Origin: Kitasatospora purpeofusca
GTDB taxonomy: Bacteria; Actinomycetota; Actinomycetes; Streptomycetales; Streptomycetaceae
Length of the DNA stretch: 64,000 nt
NCBI RefSeq assembly: GCF_000718025.1
Contig: NZ_JODS01000047.1
Span: 27,377-91,376 of the forward strand
Reading direction: 5' to 3'
Both the position numbers and the translations under genes were made by a program. Below the pieces are notes generated by a model, which was given only the letters and a program-made list of their open reading frames with translations, searched no databases and was not told the origin of the DNA. Shown here in pieces: positions 1-8,681 of the stretch (positions are counted from its first letter, which is position 1; every line of letters begins with the position of its first letter).

Positions 1-7
1 GTCACTG

Positions 8-1411
8 ATGGCCGCGACGCAGCCCCACGAACTCGTCGAGCTCGCGCTCGGCCTCTCCCGCGCCGACGGCTGCGTGGTGATCGCCGACGAGGAGTCGACC
101 GCCAATCTGCGCTGGGCCGGCAACGCCCTCACCACCAACGGCGTCACCCGGGGCCGGCGGCTCACCGTGATCGCCACGGTGGACGGCGCCGAGGGCACCG
201 CCTCCGGCGCGGTCTCCCGCGAGGCCGTCGTCCCGGAGGAGGTGGCCGCGCTGGTCCTGGCCGCCGAGGAGGCCGCCCGCGCCGCCGGGCCGGCCGAGGA
301 CGCCCGGCCGCTGGTCACCGCCGCCGAGCAGACGCCCTCGCCGGACTTCACCGCGCCACCGGCGGAGACCTCGATCGAGGTGTTCGCGCAGTTCGCGCCC
401 GCCCTCGGCCGGGCCTTCGCCGAGGCCGCCGGGCGGGGCGAGCTGCTGTACGGCTTCGCCCGGCACGAGCTGGTCACCAGCTACCTGGGCACCTCCACCG
501 GCCTGCGGCTGCGGCACGACCAGCCGACCGGCATGGTCGAGCTGAACGCCAAGGCCGCCGACCTGTCCGACTCGGCCTGGGTCGGCGCCGCCACCCGGGA
601 CTTCGCCGACGTGGACGTCACGGCGCTGCACGCCGAGGCGACCCGGCGGCTCGGCTGGGGTGCCCGGCGGATCGACCTGCCGGCCGGCCGGTACGAGACG
701 CTGCTGCCGCCGTCGGCCGTCGCCGACCTGATGATCCACCTCAACTGGTCGTCCGGCGGCCGGGACGCCGTCGAGGGCCGGACGGTGTTCTCCCGGCCCG
801 GCGGAGGCACCCGGATCGGCGACAAGCTGGCCGCGCTGCCGCTGACGCTGCGCTCCGACCCGGCCGAACCGGGCCTGGAGTGCGCGCCGTTCGTCCTCAC
901 GCACGCCAGCGAGGACGAGTCCTCGGTGTTCGACAACGGCCTGCCGCTGACCGCCACCGACTGGATCCGCGACGGCGAGCTGGCCTCGCTGGTCACCAGC
1001 CGTCACTCGGCCGCGCTGGGCGGCCTGCCGGCGCGCCCCGCGGTCGACAACCTCGTCCTGGAGGCGGCCGGGCAGGAGTCCGCGCCGACCCTGGAGGAGA
1101 TGATCGCCGGCACCGAGCGCGGCCTGCTGCTCACCTGCCTCTGGTACATCCGCGAGGTGGACCCGGCGACGCTGCTGCTGACCGGTCTGACCCGGGACGG
1201 CGTCTACCTGGTGGAGAACGGCGAGGTGGTCGGGGCGGTCAACAACTTCCGCTTCAACGAGTCGCCGGTGGACCTGCTCGGCCGGATCACCGAGGTGGGC
1301 CGGACCGAGCGCTGCCTGCCGCGCGAGTGGAGCGACTGGTTCACCCGGACGGCGATGCCGCCGGTCCGGGTCACGGGATTCAACATGAGTTCGGTCAGCC
1401 AGGCCTCGTAG
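8..1411 (+). CDS. TldE/PmbA-family metallopeptidase subunit
   Basis: The 467-residue product matches the TldD/PmbA (TldE) family throughout, including the C-terminal stretch LVENGEVVGAVNNFRFNESPVDLL that is typical of the TldE partner. In this family TldD and TldE form a heterodimeric zinc protease that degrades unfolded peptides and matures some modified peptides in the cytoplasm. TldE normally lacks the HExxxH zinc motif of TldD and I see none here, so this should be the non-catalytic partner. The ATG overlaps a TGA at 6-8, which is probably the end of an upstream tldD outside the window. Family assignment is firm; the substrate is unknown. Confidence 0.9.
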   Translation: MAATQPHELVELALGLSRADGCVVIADEESTANLRWAGNALTTNGVTRGRRLTVIATVDGAEGTASGAVSREAVVPEEVAALVLAAEEAARAAGPAEDARPLVTAAEQTPSPDFTAPPAETSIEVFAQFAPALGRAFAEAAGRGELLYGFARHELVTSYLGTSTGLRLRHDQPTGMVELNAKAADLSDSAWVGAATRDFADVDVTALHAEATRRLGWGARRIDLPAGRYETLLPPSAVADLMIHLNWSSGGRDAVEGRTVFSRPGGGTRIGDKLAALPLTLRSDPAEPGLECAPFVLTHASEDESSVFDNGLPLTATDWIRDGELASLVTSRHSAALGGLPARPAVDNLVLEAAGQESAPTLEEMIAGTERGLLLTCLWYIREVDPATLLLTGLTRDGVYLVENGEVVGAVNNFRFNESPVDLLGRITEVGRTERCLPREWSDWFTRTAMPPVRVTGFNMSSVSQAS

Positions 1412-1435
1412 CCGGGCGGCCGTTGGGGGGGATCG

Positions 1436-1990
1436 ATGGGGATGGACGAGAAGCGCACGGTCAGGACGAGCAAGATGCTGTCGCGGATCCTGCGGCACGA
1501 GCCGGAGCGGGTCGGGGTCGCCCTGGACCCGGCCGGCTGGGTGCGGGTGGACGTCCTGCTGGCCGCGCTGGCGGCCAGGGGCACCCGGCTGACCAGGGCC
1601 GAGCTGGACCACGTGGTGGCGACCAACAACAAGCGCCGCTTCGCCTACTCGCCGGACGGCCTCTCGATCCGGGCCAGCCAGGGGCACACGGTGGCGGTCG
1701 ACCTCGGTCTGGCCGCCACCGAGCCCCCGCCGGTGCTGTTCCACGGCACCGCGACCCGGAGCCTGGACGCGATCCTCCGGGAGGGGCTGCGCCCGATGGC
1801 CCGGCAGGACGTCCACCTGTCCGCGGACTCCGAGACCGCGACCCGGGTGGGCTCCCGGCACGGCCGCCCGGTGGTGCTGCTGGTGGACGCGGCCGCGATG
1901 GCCGCCGCGGGCCACGAGTTCCGGGTGAGCGCCAACGGGGTCTGGCTGACGGACGAGGTCCCGCCGGAGTACCTCTCCCGGCGTCTTTGA
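1436..1990 (+). CDS. kptA: RNA 2'-phosphotransferase, Tpt1/KptA family
   Basis: The 184-residue protein is the usual length for KptA. It has the N-terminal winged-helix part with the LSRILRHEP motif (residues about 13-21) and the ADP-ribosyltransferase-like C-terminal part with LFHGT and DVHLS motifs. The family transfers an internal RNA 2'-phosphate to NAD+; in bacteria, which lack the eukaryotic tRNA splicing pathway, its physiological role is uncertain. The first ATG follows a G-rich ribosome site; a second ATG two codons on is an alternative. It lies 24 nt after tldE and may be cotranscribed. Confidence 0.9.
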   Translation: MGMDEKRTVRTSKMLSRILRHEPERVGVALDPAGWVRVDVLLAALAARGTRLTRAELDHVVATNNKRRFAYSPDGLSIRASQGHTVAVDLGLAATEPPPVLFHGTATRSLDAILREGLRPMARQDVHLSADSETATRVGSRHGRPVVLLVDAAAMAAAGHEFRVSANGVWLTDEVPPEYLSRRL

Positions 1991-2092
1991 GGCGTGTCCG
2001 CCGACCCGGTCTCGTCGCCGGACCCCTCCGGGCGTACCGTGAGGTGGCCGTGCGGCGAGGCGCGCGGGAGCGTGGACGAGGGCGGTAGGGAC

Positions 2093-2482
2093 ATGGGCAA
2101 GAGCACCGGGGCCGGACAGGTCCACCGGATCACGGGGGCCCGCAGCAGCCTCACCGAGGACGTCCGGGGCCGCCAGCGCCGCTACGTGGCGTCGATGCTG
2201 CTGCGGACGGTCTGCGTGCTGCTCGCGGTGGTGCTGTGGGACGTGCAGCGGTGGCTGGCGCTCGTGGCGCTGGCGGGCGGGGTGCTGCTGCCGTACTTCG
2301 CGGTGCTGGTCGCCAACGCGGGCCGGGAGCGCGCGCCGGGGCTGCCGTCCACCTTCGACGTGCCGCCGGAGACGCCGCTGATGCTGGGCCCAGGGGGCAC
2401 CGGTGGCGGCGGGGCGAATGTGACTCACGGTACTGATGGGGCGGGCCGTGTGCCCACCGATCCTTCACAGTCCCGGAACTGA
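2093..2482 (+). CDS. DUF3099 small membrane protein
   Basis: The 129-residue protein has a basic N terminus, two adjacent hydrophobic segments (about residues 29-46 and 49-68) and a hydrophilic Pro/Gly-rich tail, the layout of DUF3099 proteins of actinobacteria. Function is unknown; it should sit in the cytoplasmic membrane. I chose the ATG at 2093 over an in-frame GTG at 1994 because GGCGGTAGGG precedes it at a good distance and the extra 33 residues look non-conserved. It lies 102 nt after kptA. Confidence 0.75.
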   Translation: MGKSTGAGQVHRITGARSSLTEDVRGRQRRYVASMLLRTVCVLLAVVLWDVQRWLALVALAGGVLLPYFAVLVANAGRERAPGLPSTFDVPPETPLMLGPGGTGGGGANVTHGTDGAGRVPTDPSQSRN

Positions 2483-2841
2483 GCGCCCGCTTTGCCCGAC
2501 TTTCCCTCGTTTGCCTGAGCGGAAAGCTCAAAAGAAGCTCAGATTAATCATGCAAGACCTCCCCATACCCGGTCCCTACCGTGACATACTGCGTACGCGC
2601 TCCGCATCCCCCGTCGGAGCGACGGACCGACGCCGGGCGGCTCCCCCCGTGGCTGCCCGGCGTCGCCATGTGTTCTCCCGGACCGGCTCCCCCGCCCTCC
2701 TCCGGTCCTCCGCCCCGAGGAACGGCTCCGGAGCGTGACAGACTGGCGGTGACCATCCCCCGCCGATCGCCCACGGATCGCCCGGCGATCACGCGCCGAT
2801 CCGCTGCCGATCCGCCGCCGACCGCCCCGAGGACGACTCCG
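2483..2841. other. Intergenic region, no gene seen
   Basis: This 359-bp stretch between the DUF3099 gene and the next small gene has no convincing coding frame. Its left third is AT-richer than the surroundings (around 2490-2560), consistent with a promoter. The right end carries the 11-bp phased repeat described separately. Confidence 0.6.
2765..2819. repeat. 11-bp phased GATC repeat
   Basis: The tetramer GATC recurs at 2765, 2776, 2787, 2798 and 2809, exactly 11 bp apart. The bases between are C-rich and related (for example GATCGCCCACG, GATCGCCCGGC, GATCCGCCGCC). The array ends 22 nt before the start codon at 2842. Confidence 0.75.
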
Positions 2842-3075
2842 ATGCTGCTCCCCGACGCCCCCCAGCCGCAGACCCCGATCTGCTCCGCCAAGGGCTGCCG
2901 CGCGGACGCCGTCTGGGTCCTGGTCTGGAACAACCCCAAGCTGCACACCCCGGACCGCCGCAAGACCTGGCTCGCCTGCGACGAGCACCGCGAGCACCTC
3001 TCCCAGTTCCTGGGCGTCCGCGGCTTCCTCAAGGAGGTCCTCCCCTTCGCCGGGTGGACCCCCGACGCGGGCTGA
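2842..3075 (+). CDS. Small conserved actinobacterial protein (often called acetone carboxylase)
   Basis: The 77-residue product begins MLLPDAPQPQTPICSAKGC and contains the pairs CxxKGC and a C-H pair in LACDEHREHLSQF, suggesting a small metal-binding fold (Cys14, Cys19, Cys43, His46 region). Proteins of this sequence type are conserved in Streptomyces and are often labelled acetone carboxylase in databases; nothing in 77 residues supports that enzyme activity. It is convergent with moaA and ends 14 nt from it. The function is unknown. Confidence 0.75.
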   Translation: MLLPDAPQPQTPICSAKGCRADAVWVLVWNNPKLHTPDRRKTWLACDEHREHLSQFLGVRGFLKEVLPFAGWTPDAG

Positions 3076-3089
3076 GCCTCCGCCGCACG

Positions 3090-4079
3090 CTAGCCGCCGA
3101 TCGCCGACATCGGGCGGTCGGGCTGGTGGAACTCCGGGCTGTCGATCCCGGCGCCGGCCTTCTTGCCCCACATCGCCGTGCGCCAGCGGGCGGCCAGTTC
3201 GGCGTCGTCGGCGCCGGAGCGCAGCGCGGTGCGCAGATCGGTCTCGCCGGTGGCGAAGAGGCAGTCGCGGACCTGGCCGTCGGCGGTGAGCCGGGTGCGG
3301 TCGCAGGCGCGGCAGAACGGGCGGGTCACCGAGGCGATCACCCCGACCCGGCCCGGCCCGCCGTCCACCAGCCAGCGTTCGGCGGGAGCCGCGCCCCGGG
3401 TCGCGGAGGGCTCGGGGGTGAGGTCGAAGCGGGCGGACAGCCGCTCCAGGATCTCCTCGGCGGTGATCATCGAGGAGCGGTCCCAGCCGTGCTGGGCGTC
3501 CAGCGGCATCTGCTCGATGAACCGCAGCTCGTAGCCGCGCTCCAGGCACCAGGCGAGCAGCGCGGGCGCCTCGTCCTCGTTGACCCCGCGCATCAGCACC
3601 GCGTTGAGCTTGACCGGGGTGAGCCCGGCGGCCTCGGCGGCGGCCAGGCCGTCCAGGACGTCCTGGTGGCGGTGGCGCCGGGTGAGGGTGTGGAAGGTGT
3701 CCGGGTCGAGGGTGTCGAGCGAGACGTTGACCCGGTCCAGGCCCGCCTCGCGCAGCGCCGCCGCGGTGCGGGCGAGGCCGATGCCGTTGGTGGTGAGGGA
3801 GAGCTCTGGGCGCGGGTCGAGGGCGGCGCAGGCCTGGACGATGCCGACCAGTCCGGGGCGCAGCAGCGGCTCGCCGCCGGTGAAGCGGACCTCCTGGACG
3901 CCGAGGTCGCGCACCGCGACCGTCACCAGCCGGACGATCTCCTCGTCGGTGAGCAGGTCGGGCTTGGCCAGCCACTGGAGGCCCTGCTCCGGCATGCAGT
4001 AGGTGCAGCGCAGGTTGCACCGGTCGGTGAGGGAGACCCGGAGGTCGACGGCGCGGCGGCCGAAGGTGTCGAGCAGCAC
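3090..4079 (-). CDS. moaA: GTP 3',8-cyclase MoaA
   Basis: This is a radical-SAM enzyme of 329 residues, normal for MoaA, that makes cyclic pyranopterin precursor from GTP in molybdenum cofactor synthesis. The SAM cluster motif CxxxCxxC is at Cys21, Cys25 and Cys28. A second cluster motif (RPFCRACDRTRL followed by a Cys) lies in the C-terminal third, and the protein ends in the functionally important Gly-Gly. The start is GTG, placing the conserved LRVSLTDRCNLRC at the usual distance. No other moa gene is adjacent. Confidence 0.95.
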   Translation of the reverse strand: MLLDTFGRRAVDLRVSLTDRCNLRCTYCMPEQGLQWLAKPDLLTDEEIVRLVTVAVRDLGVQEVRFTGGEPLLRPGLVGIVQACAALDPRPELSLTTNGIGLARTAAALREAGLDRVNVSLDTLDPDTFHTLTRRHRHQDVLDGLAAAEAAGLTPVKLNAVLMRGVNEDEAPALLAWCLERGYELRFIEQMPLDAQHGWDRSSMITAEEILERLSARFDLTPEPSATRGAAPAERWLVDGGPGRVGVIASVTRPFCRACDRTRLTADGQVRDCLFATGETDLRTALRSGADDAELAARWRTAMWGKKAGAGIDSPEFHQPDRPMSAIGG

Positions 4080-4120
4080 GGCGGTCCCTTCCCGAGTGAG
4101 GTGCCGCCTGGTGAGCGGCC

Positions 4121-4151
4121 GGCCCGGCCACCGTCACGACGGGGCCGGGCC
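4121..4151 (-). terminator. Possible hairpin between the symporter gene and moaA
   Basis: Nine-base arms GGCCCGGCC / GGCCGGGCC are separated by 13 nt, between the symporter stop and the moaA start. There is no T tract, so it may weaken rather than stop read-through. Confidence 0.35.
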
Positions 4152-4172
4152 AGCTTAATCGTCGCCTGTCCG

Positions 4173-5783
4173 TCAGTGGGCGCCCAGCCCGGTCAGCGAG
4201 CGGACCTCCAGTTCAGCGTACTTCGCCGGGTCGGCCTCCTCACGCGAGAGCACGGTGCCGATCCAGCCCGCGAGGAAGCCGACCGGGATCGAGACCAGGC
4301 CGGGGTTCTCCAGCGGGAACCAGTGGAAGTCGGAGTGCGGGAAGAGCGAGTTCTTCCCGCCCGAGACCACCGGCGAGAAGAGCACCAGCACCACCGAGGT
4401 GACCAGTCCGGCGTAGACGGAGCTGACCGCGCCGACCGTGTTGAAGCGCTTCCAGAAGAGCGAGTAGAGCAGGGTGGGCAGGTTCGCCGAGGCGGCGACC
4501 GCGAAGGCCAGGGCGACCAGGGCGGCGGTGTTGAGCTTGTCGGCGAACAGGCTGAGCGCGATCGCCACCGCGCCGATGCCGGCGGCGGCCCACTTGGCCA
4601 CGTACACCTCCTGGCGCTCGGAGACCTTGCCGCGCCGGATGACGTTGGCGTAGAGGTCGTGGGCGAAGGAGGCCGAGGAGGCGAGGGTGAGCCCGGCGAC
4701 CACGGCGAGGATGGTGGCGAAGGCGACCGCGGAGATCACCGCGAGCAGCACGGCGCCGCCGGTGGTGCCCGCGCCGCCGCCCAGGTTCTCGGCGAGCAGC
4801 GGGGCCGCGGTGTTGCCCGCCGCGTTGGAGGCCTTGATGGTCTTCGGGCCGACCAGTGCGGCGGCGCCGAAGCCGAGCGCCAGGGTCATCAGGTAGAAGC
4901 CGCCGATGATCCCGATCGCCCAGAGCACGGACTTCCGGGCCGCCTTGGCGGTGGGCACGGTGTAGAAGCGGACCAGGATGTGCGGCAGCCCGGCGGTGCC
5001 CAGCACCAGCGCGAGGCCGAGGCTGAGGAAGTCGAGCTTGCTGGTGCCGGTGGCCCCGTACTTCAGCCCGGGCTCCAGGAAGGCGTTGGCCTTGCCGCTG
5101 GCGTCGGCGGCGGCGCCGAGCAGGCTGGAGACGTTGAAGTGGTACTTGGCCAGCACCAGGAAGGTCATCAGCGCGGTACCGGCGATCAGCAGCACGGCCT
5201 TGACGATCTGCACCCAGGTGGTGCCCTTCATGCCCCCTATGGCGACGTAGAGGACCATCAGCGCGCCCACCGCGACGATGGTCCAGCGCTTGGCGCCGTC
5301 GCCGCTGACCCCGAGGAGCAGGGCGACCAGGGAGCCGGCGCCGACCATCTGGGCGAGCAGGTAGAAGATCGACACCACGATGGTGGAGATGCCGGCGGCG
5401 GTGCGCACCGGGCGCTGGCGCATCCGGAAGGCCAGTACGTCGGCCATGGTGTAGCGGCCGGAGTTGCGCAGCGGCTCGGCGACCAGCAGCAGGGCGACCA
5501 GCCAGGCGACCAGGAAGCCGATCGAGTACAGGAAGCCGTCGTAGCCGAACAGCGCGATGGCTCCGGCGATGCCGAGGAACGAGGCCGCGGACATGTAGTC
5601 GCCGGAGATGGCGAGGCCGTTCTGGAAGCCGGAGAAGCCCCGGCCGCCGGCGTAGAAGTCGGCGGCGTCCTTGGTCTGGCGGCCGGCCCAGACGGTGATG
5701 CCGAGGGTGGCGAGCACGAAGATCCCGAACAGGGTCATCGTGAGGCCGCGGTGGTCGGTGGCGGATGTGGCGAGCAGGTTCAT
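4173..5783 (-). CDS. Cation/acetate symporter, ActP/MctC type
   Basis: The 536-residue protein is a sodium:solute symporter family membrane carrier with about 13 hydrophobic segments. The block GRGFSGFQNGLAISGDYMSA near residue 48 is characteristic of ActP/MctC acetate or monocarboxylate symporters. It overlaps the DUF485 gene upstream by 4 nt (ATGA), the standard yjcH-actP arrangement, so the two are probably translated together. Likely substrates are acetate, propionate or pyruvate; this cannot be resolved from sequence. Confidence 0.9.
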   Translation of the reverse strand: MNLLATSATDHRGLTMTLFGIFVLATLGITVWAGRQTKDAADFYAGGRGFSGFQNGLAISGDYMSAASFLGIAGAIALFGYDGFLYSIGFLVAWLVALLLVAEPLRNSGRYTMADVLAFRMRQRPVRTAAGISTIVVSIFYLLAQMVGAGSLVALLLGVSGDGAKRWTIVAVGALMVLYVAIGGMKGTTWVQIVKAVLLIAGTALMTFLVLAKYHFNVSSLLGAAADASGKANAFLEPGLKYGATGTSKLDFLSLGLALVLGTAGLPHILVRFYTVPTAKAARKSVLWAIGIIGGFYLMTLALGFGAAALVGPKTIKASNAAGNTAAPLLAENLGGGAGTTGGAVLLAVISAVAFATILAVVAGLTLASSASFAHDLYANVIRRGKVSERQEVYVAKWAAAGIGAVAIALSLFADKLNTAALVALAFAVAASANLPTLLYSLFWKRFNTVGAVSSVYAGLVTSVVLVLFSPVVSGGKNSLFPHSDFHWFPLENPGLVSIPVGFLAGWIGTVLSREEADPAKYAELEVRSLTGLGAH

Positions 5784-6136
5784 TCGGCGGCCTCCCGGGG
5801 GGCGTGGACGACGGCGCCGCGCGCCTCACGGATGGCGGCCGCGGGCGGGTCCAGCCTCCGGGCGGCGTAACGCGCGTACCAGGCCGCGATGGCGAAGGTG
5901 GTGACGAACTGGAGCAGTCCGAGGACGAGGGCGACATTGATGTGCCCGACGACCTTGGTGCCCATCAGGCCGGGGGCGTAGCTGGAGAGCAGGACGTAGA
6001 GCAGGTACCAGAGCACGAAACCGATGGTGACCGGAAACGCGAAGCTCCGGAACGATGACCGGAGGCCGCGGAACTCCGCGCTCTCCTCAATGAGTTGGGT
6101 TTCGGTGGCGGTGGTGTCGATCGGCGGCGATTCCAC
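5780..6136 (-). CDS. DUF485 membrane protein, symporter partner
   Basis: The 118-residue protein has two hydrophobic segments (about residues 36-54 and 67-88), the DUF485/YjcH layout. YjcH-like genes almost always precede actP and the product is thought to assist the symporter, although its role is not established. The 4-nt overlap with the symporter gene fixes the operon. Confidence 0.88.
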   Translation of the reverse strand: MESPPIDTTATETQLIEESAEFRGLRSSFRSFAFPVTIGFVLWYLLYVLLSSYAPGLMGTKVVGHINVALVLGLLQFVTTFAIAAWYARYAARRLDPPAAAIREARGAVVHAPREAAE

Positions 6137-6333
6137 TCTGACTCCTCACTCGTTCGGCGTAGTGGTCGCACCAGTGGAACGATCGGACGTGAGCGGCGTC
6201 ACAGTCCGGATGCGCGCCGCGCAATGCTAGGAGGGTGGCGCGTAAGCCGAAAGGGTTTGACCGTGACCAGCCAGACGTTCACCCCTCTGCACTAATCGAT
6301 TGGCCGAAAACCACCGTATCCGGGCAAACGAAA

Positions 6334-6363
6334 GGGGCGGCACCGGCCATTCGGTGCCGCCCC
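6334..6363 (-). terminator. Intrinsic terminator of the zinc dehydrogenase gene
   Basis: A perfect 12-bp stem (GGGGCGGCACCG with its complement) has a 6-nt loop. Read on the minus strand it is followed by TTTCGTTTG, a partial T tract, 50 nt beyond the dehydrogenase stop. Confidence 0.85.
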
Positions 6364-6414
6364 GACCTCCCGTCAGGACCTCTTCGCGACAGGCCCCCCG
6401 CGGAGGGCCCGGGA

Positions 6415-7458
6415 TCAGAACGCGATCCGCACCTTCAGCGCGGAGCGGTCGGTCATCGCCCGGTAGCCGTCCGGAACGCCGTCGAGGTCGACCGTGCGGT
6501 CGAAGACCAGACCCGGCTCGATGGCGCCGGACAGCACGTCCGGGAGCAGCTCGGGGATGTAGGCCCGGGCCGGCGCGACGCCGCCGTTGAGCGAAACGTT
6601 TCGGCCGAACATCTGACCGATGTCCACGCCCGCGCTGCCGCCGTGCGGCACACCCACGTAACCGACCGCGCCGCCGTCCCGGGCGATCGACACGGCGGTG
6701 CGCATCGACTCCTCGGTGCCGACCGCCTCCAGCACGGCGTGCGCGCCCTGCCCGCCGGTCAGCTCCCGCACCGCCTCGATCGCCGCCTCGTCGCGCTCGG
6801 CGACCACGTCGGTCGCGCCGAACCGGCGGGCCAGGTCGGTCCGGGCGGTGTGCCGGCCCAGCGCGATGATCCGCCCGGCGCCCAGCCGGTGCGCGGCCAG
6901 CACCCCGCACAGGCCGACCGCGCCGTCCCCGACCACCGCCACCGTGGAGCCCTCCCGGACCCGCGCCGAGACCGCCGCGTGGTGACCGGTCGCCATCACG
7001 TCCGACAGCGCCAGCAGGCCCGGCAGCAGCTTCTCGTCGCCCAGCGCCTCCTTGGGCAGCTTCACCAGGGTGCCGTCCGCGAACGGGACGCGCACCGCCT
7101 CGCCCTGCCCGCCGTCCGAGCCGACCTCGCCCCAGAAGCCGCCGTGCGGGCAGGAGGTCTGCAGGCCCTCGCGGCAGAAGTCGCACGTGCCGTCCGACCA
7201 GACGAACGGCGCCACCACCAGGTCGCCCGGGCGGAAGTCGCGGACCTCGGCGCCGGCCTCCTCGACCACACCGAGGAACTCGTGCCCGATCCGCTGCCCG
7301 GCCACCCGCGAGGCGACGCCGCGGTACGCCCACAGGTCGCTGCCGCAGATGCAGGCGTTCACCACCCGCACCACGACGTCGGTCGGCTGCTGGACGACCG
7401 GGTCCGGCACCTGCTCGATCCGGATGTCATTGGGGCCGTGGATGACGGTGGCGCGCAT
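6415..7458 (-). CDS. Zinc-dependent alcohol dehydrogenase family protein
   Basis: The 347-residue medium-chain dehydrogenase has the catalytic-zinc motif CICGSD near residue 36, GHEFLG at about 57-62, and a GxGxxG-type nucleotide site VVGDGAVGLCG near 157. The segment CDFCREGLQTSCPHGGF replaces the four-Cys structural-zinc loop with three Cys, so the structural zinc may be altered. The start at 7458 follows GAAGGACG; an upstream in-frame ATG at 7515 is less likely. Substrate is unknown. It stands alone, divergent from the exonuclease gene and closed by a terminator. Confidence 0.88.
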   Translation of the reverse strand: MRATVIHGPNDIRIEQVPDPVVQQPTDVVVRVVNACICGSDLWAYRGVASRVAGQRIGHEFLGVVEEAGAEVRDFRPGDLVVAPFVWSDGTCDFCREGLQTSCPHGGFWGEVGSDGGQGEAVRVPFADGTLVKLPKEALGDEKLLPGLLALSDVMATGHHAAVSARVREGSTVAVVGDGAVGLCGVLAAHRLGAGRIIALGRHTARTDLARRFGATDVVAERDEAAIEAVRELTGGQGAHAVLEAVGTEESMRTAVSIARDGGAVGYVGVPHGGSAGVDIGQMFGRNVSLNGGVAPARAYIPELLPDVLSGAIEPGLVFDRTVDLDGVPDGYRAMTDRSALKVRIAF

Positions 7459-7637
7459 GAGGGTTCGTCCTTCGCAGAGGTGTCCGCAGGGGTGGCGCGG
7501 ACGACCGGAAAACAATCGACCAGATGTACGACGACTGCACCGCCCACTCTATTCCGGCCGGTCCCGGGCAACATTCCGGACCGCGGCGGACCGGGGCCGA
7601 CCTGCCCGGAGCGCCCTCCGCGACCGCCGACGGGCCG

Positions 7638-7643
7638 TATTCT
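7638..7643 (+). promoter_or_regulatory. -10 box TATTCT, leaderless-type promoter
   Basis: TATTCT lies 8 nt before the ATG at 7652 and no ribosome-binding sequence is present, so the transcript probably begins at or next to the start codon. Confidence 0.55.
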
Positions 7644-7651
7644 GTTGCACC

Positions 7652-8650
7652 ATGTACGCGATCCAGCCCGAGACCCCCGGCGCAGCTCCGCGGACCGCCC
7701 CCCTCCCGGCACAGCGGTCCGCCGCGCCCGCCGCCGGCTTCGCGGTGGTGGACGTCGAGACCACCGGCCTCGGCCGCACGGACCGCGTCATCTCGGCGGG
7801 CGTCTACCAGCTGGACGAGGAGGGCGAGGTCACCGACCACTGGTACACCCTGGTCAACCCCCAGCGCGACCCCGGCCCGGTCTGGATCCACGGCCTCACC
7901 GGCGACCAGCTGGCCGACGCCCCCACCTTCCCGGAGATCGCCGGCGAGTTCGCCGAACGGCTGCGCGGCCGGGTCCTGGTCGCCCACAACGCGCTCTTCG
8001 ACTGGAACATGATCTCCCGCGAGTTCTCCCGGGCCGGCCTGCACGCCCCGGTCGACCACCGGCTGTGCACCATGGTGCTCGCCCGCGACCTGCGGCTGCC
8101 GCTGCCCAACGGCAAGCTCTCCTCGCTCGCCGAGTACTTCGGCGTCCAGCAGCGCCAGGCGCACAACGCCCTCGACGACGCCCGGGTCCTCGCCGAGGCC
8201 TTCCGCCCCAGCCTGCACCTGGCCCGCTCGGGGGGCGTCCCGCTGCCGCTCCAGTCCTGCGTGGCCGTCACCGACCTCGGCGAGGACGCGCCCGCCTCCC
8301 CCTCCCGGGCCTCCTGGACCGGCGCCGCCTACCGCCAGGCCAAGAAGCGCCCGCCGTGCCCCTACCCCAACCCGGGGCGCTGGGAGGACGGCAGCCCGCT
8401 GGTCCAGGGCATGCGGGTGGCCTTCACGGGCGACACCGCCACCGACCGGGAGCTGCTGGAGGACCGCGCCGTCGAGGCCGGCCTGCACATCGCCACCTCG
8501 GTGAGCCGCCTCACCAGCCTGCTGGTGACCAACGAACCGGGCAGCTGGAGCGGCAAGGCCCGCCGCGCCCGCGAGCTCGGCACCCCCGTCGTCGGCGAGG
8601 ACGCCTTCCTCCAGCTGCTGCGTGAGGTCGCCCCGCACCCCGGTGCGTGA
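7652..8650 (+). CDS. DEDDh 3'-5' exonuclease with BRCT-like C terminus
   Basis: The 332-residue protein has all DEDDh motifs: DVETTG (Asp34, Glu36), HNALFDWNM and HNALDDARVLAE. It resembles the epsilon proofreading subunit of DNA polymerase III, but the C-terminal 85 residues (GMRVAFTGDTATDRELLEDR onward) look like a BRCT domain, a combination seen in actinobacterial repair-type exonucleases. The role is probably DNA repair or end trimming rather than replicative proofreading. The start lacks a ribosome site and a -10 box lies just upstream, suggesting a leaderless transcript. Confidence 0.88.
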   Translation: MYAIQPETPGAAPRTAPLPAQRSAAPAAGFAVVDVETTGLGRTDRVISAGVYQLDEEGEVTDHWYTLVNPQRDPGPVWIHGLTGDQLADAPTFPEIAGEFAERLRGRVLVAHNALFDWNMISREFSRAGLHAPVDHRLCTMVLARDLRLPLPNGKLSSLAEYFGVQQRQAHNALDDARVLAEAFRPSLHLARSGGVPLPLQSCVAVTDLGEDAPASPSRASWTGAAYRQAKKRPPCPYPNPGRWEDGSPLVQGMRVAFTGDTATDRELLEDRAVEAGLHIATSVSRLTSLLVTNEPGSWSGKARRARELGTPVVGEDAFLQLLREVAPHPGA

Positions 8651-8669
8651 GCCCGTTGTGAACAGGGCG

Positions 8670-8675
8670 TACCGT
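8670..8675 (+). promoter_or_regulatory. -10 box TACCGT before the SURF1 gene
   Basis: TACCGT lies 6 nt before the GTG at 8682, with no ribosome site between them; this supports both a leaderless transcript and that start codon. Confidence 0.45.
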
Positions 8676-8681
8676 GCCCAT

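Noticed and set aside
3054..5870. A 938-codon open frame opposite moaA and the symporter genes
   Set aside because: Same GC-driven artefact; both real genes on the minus strand have all family motifs.
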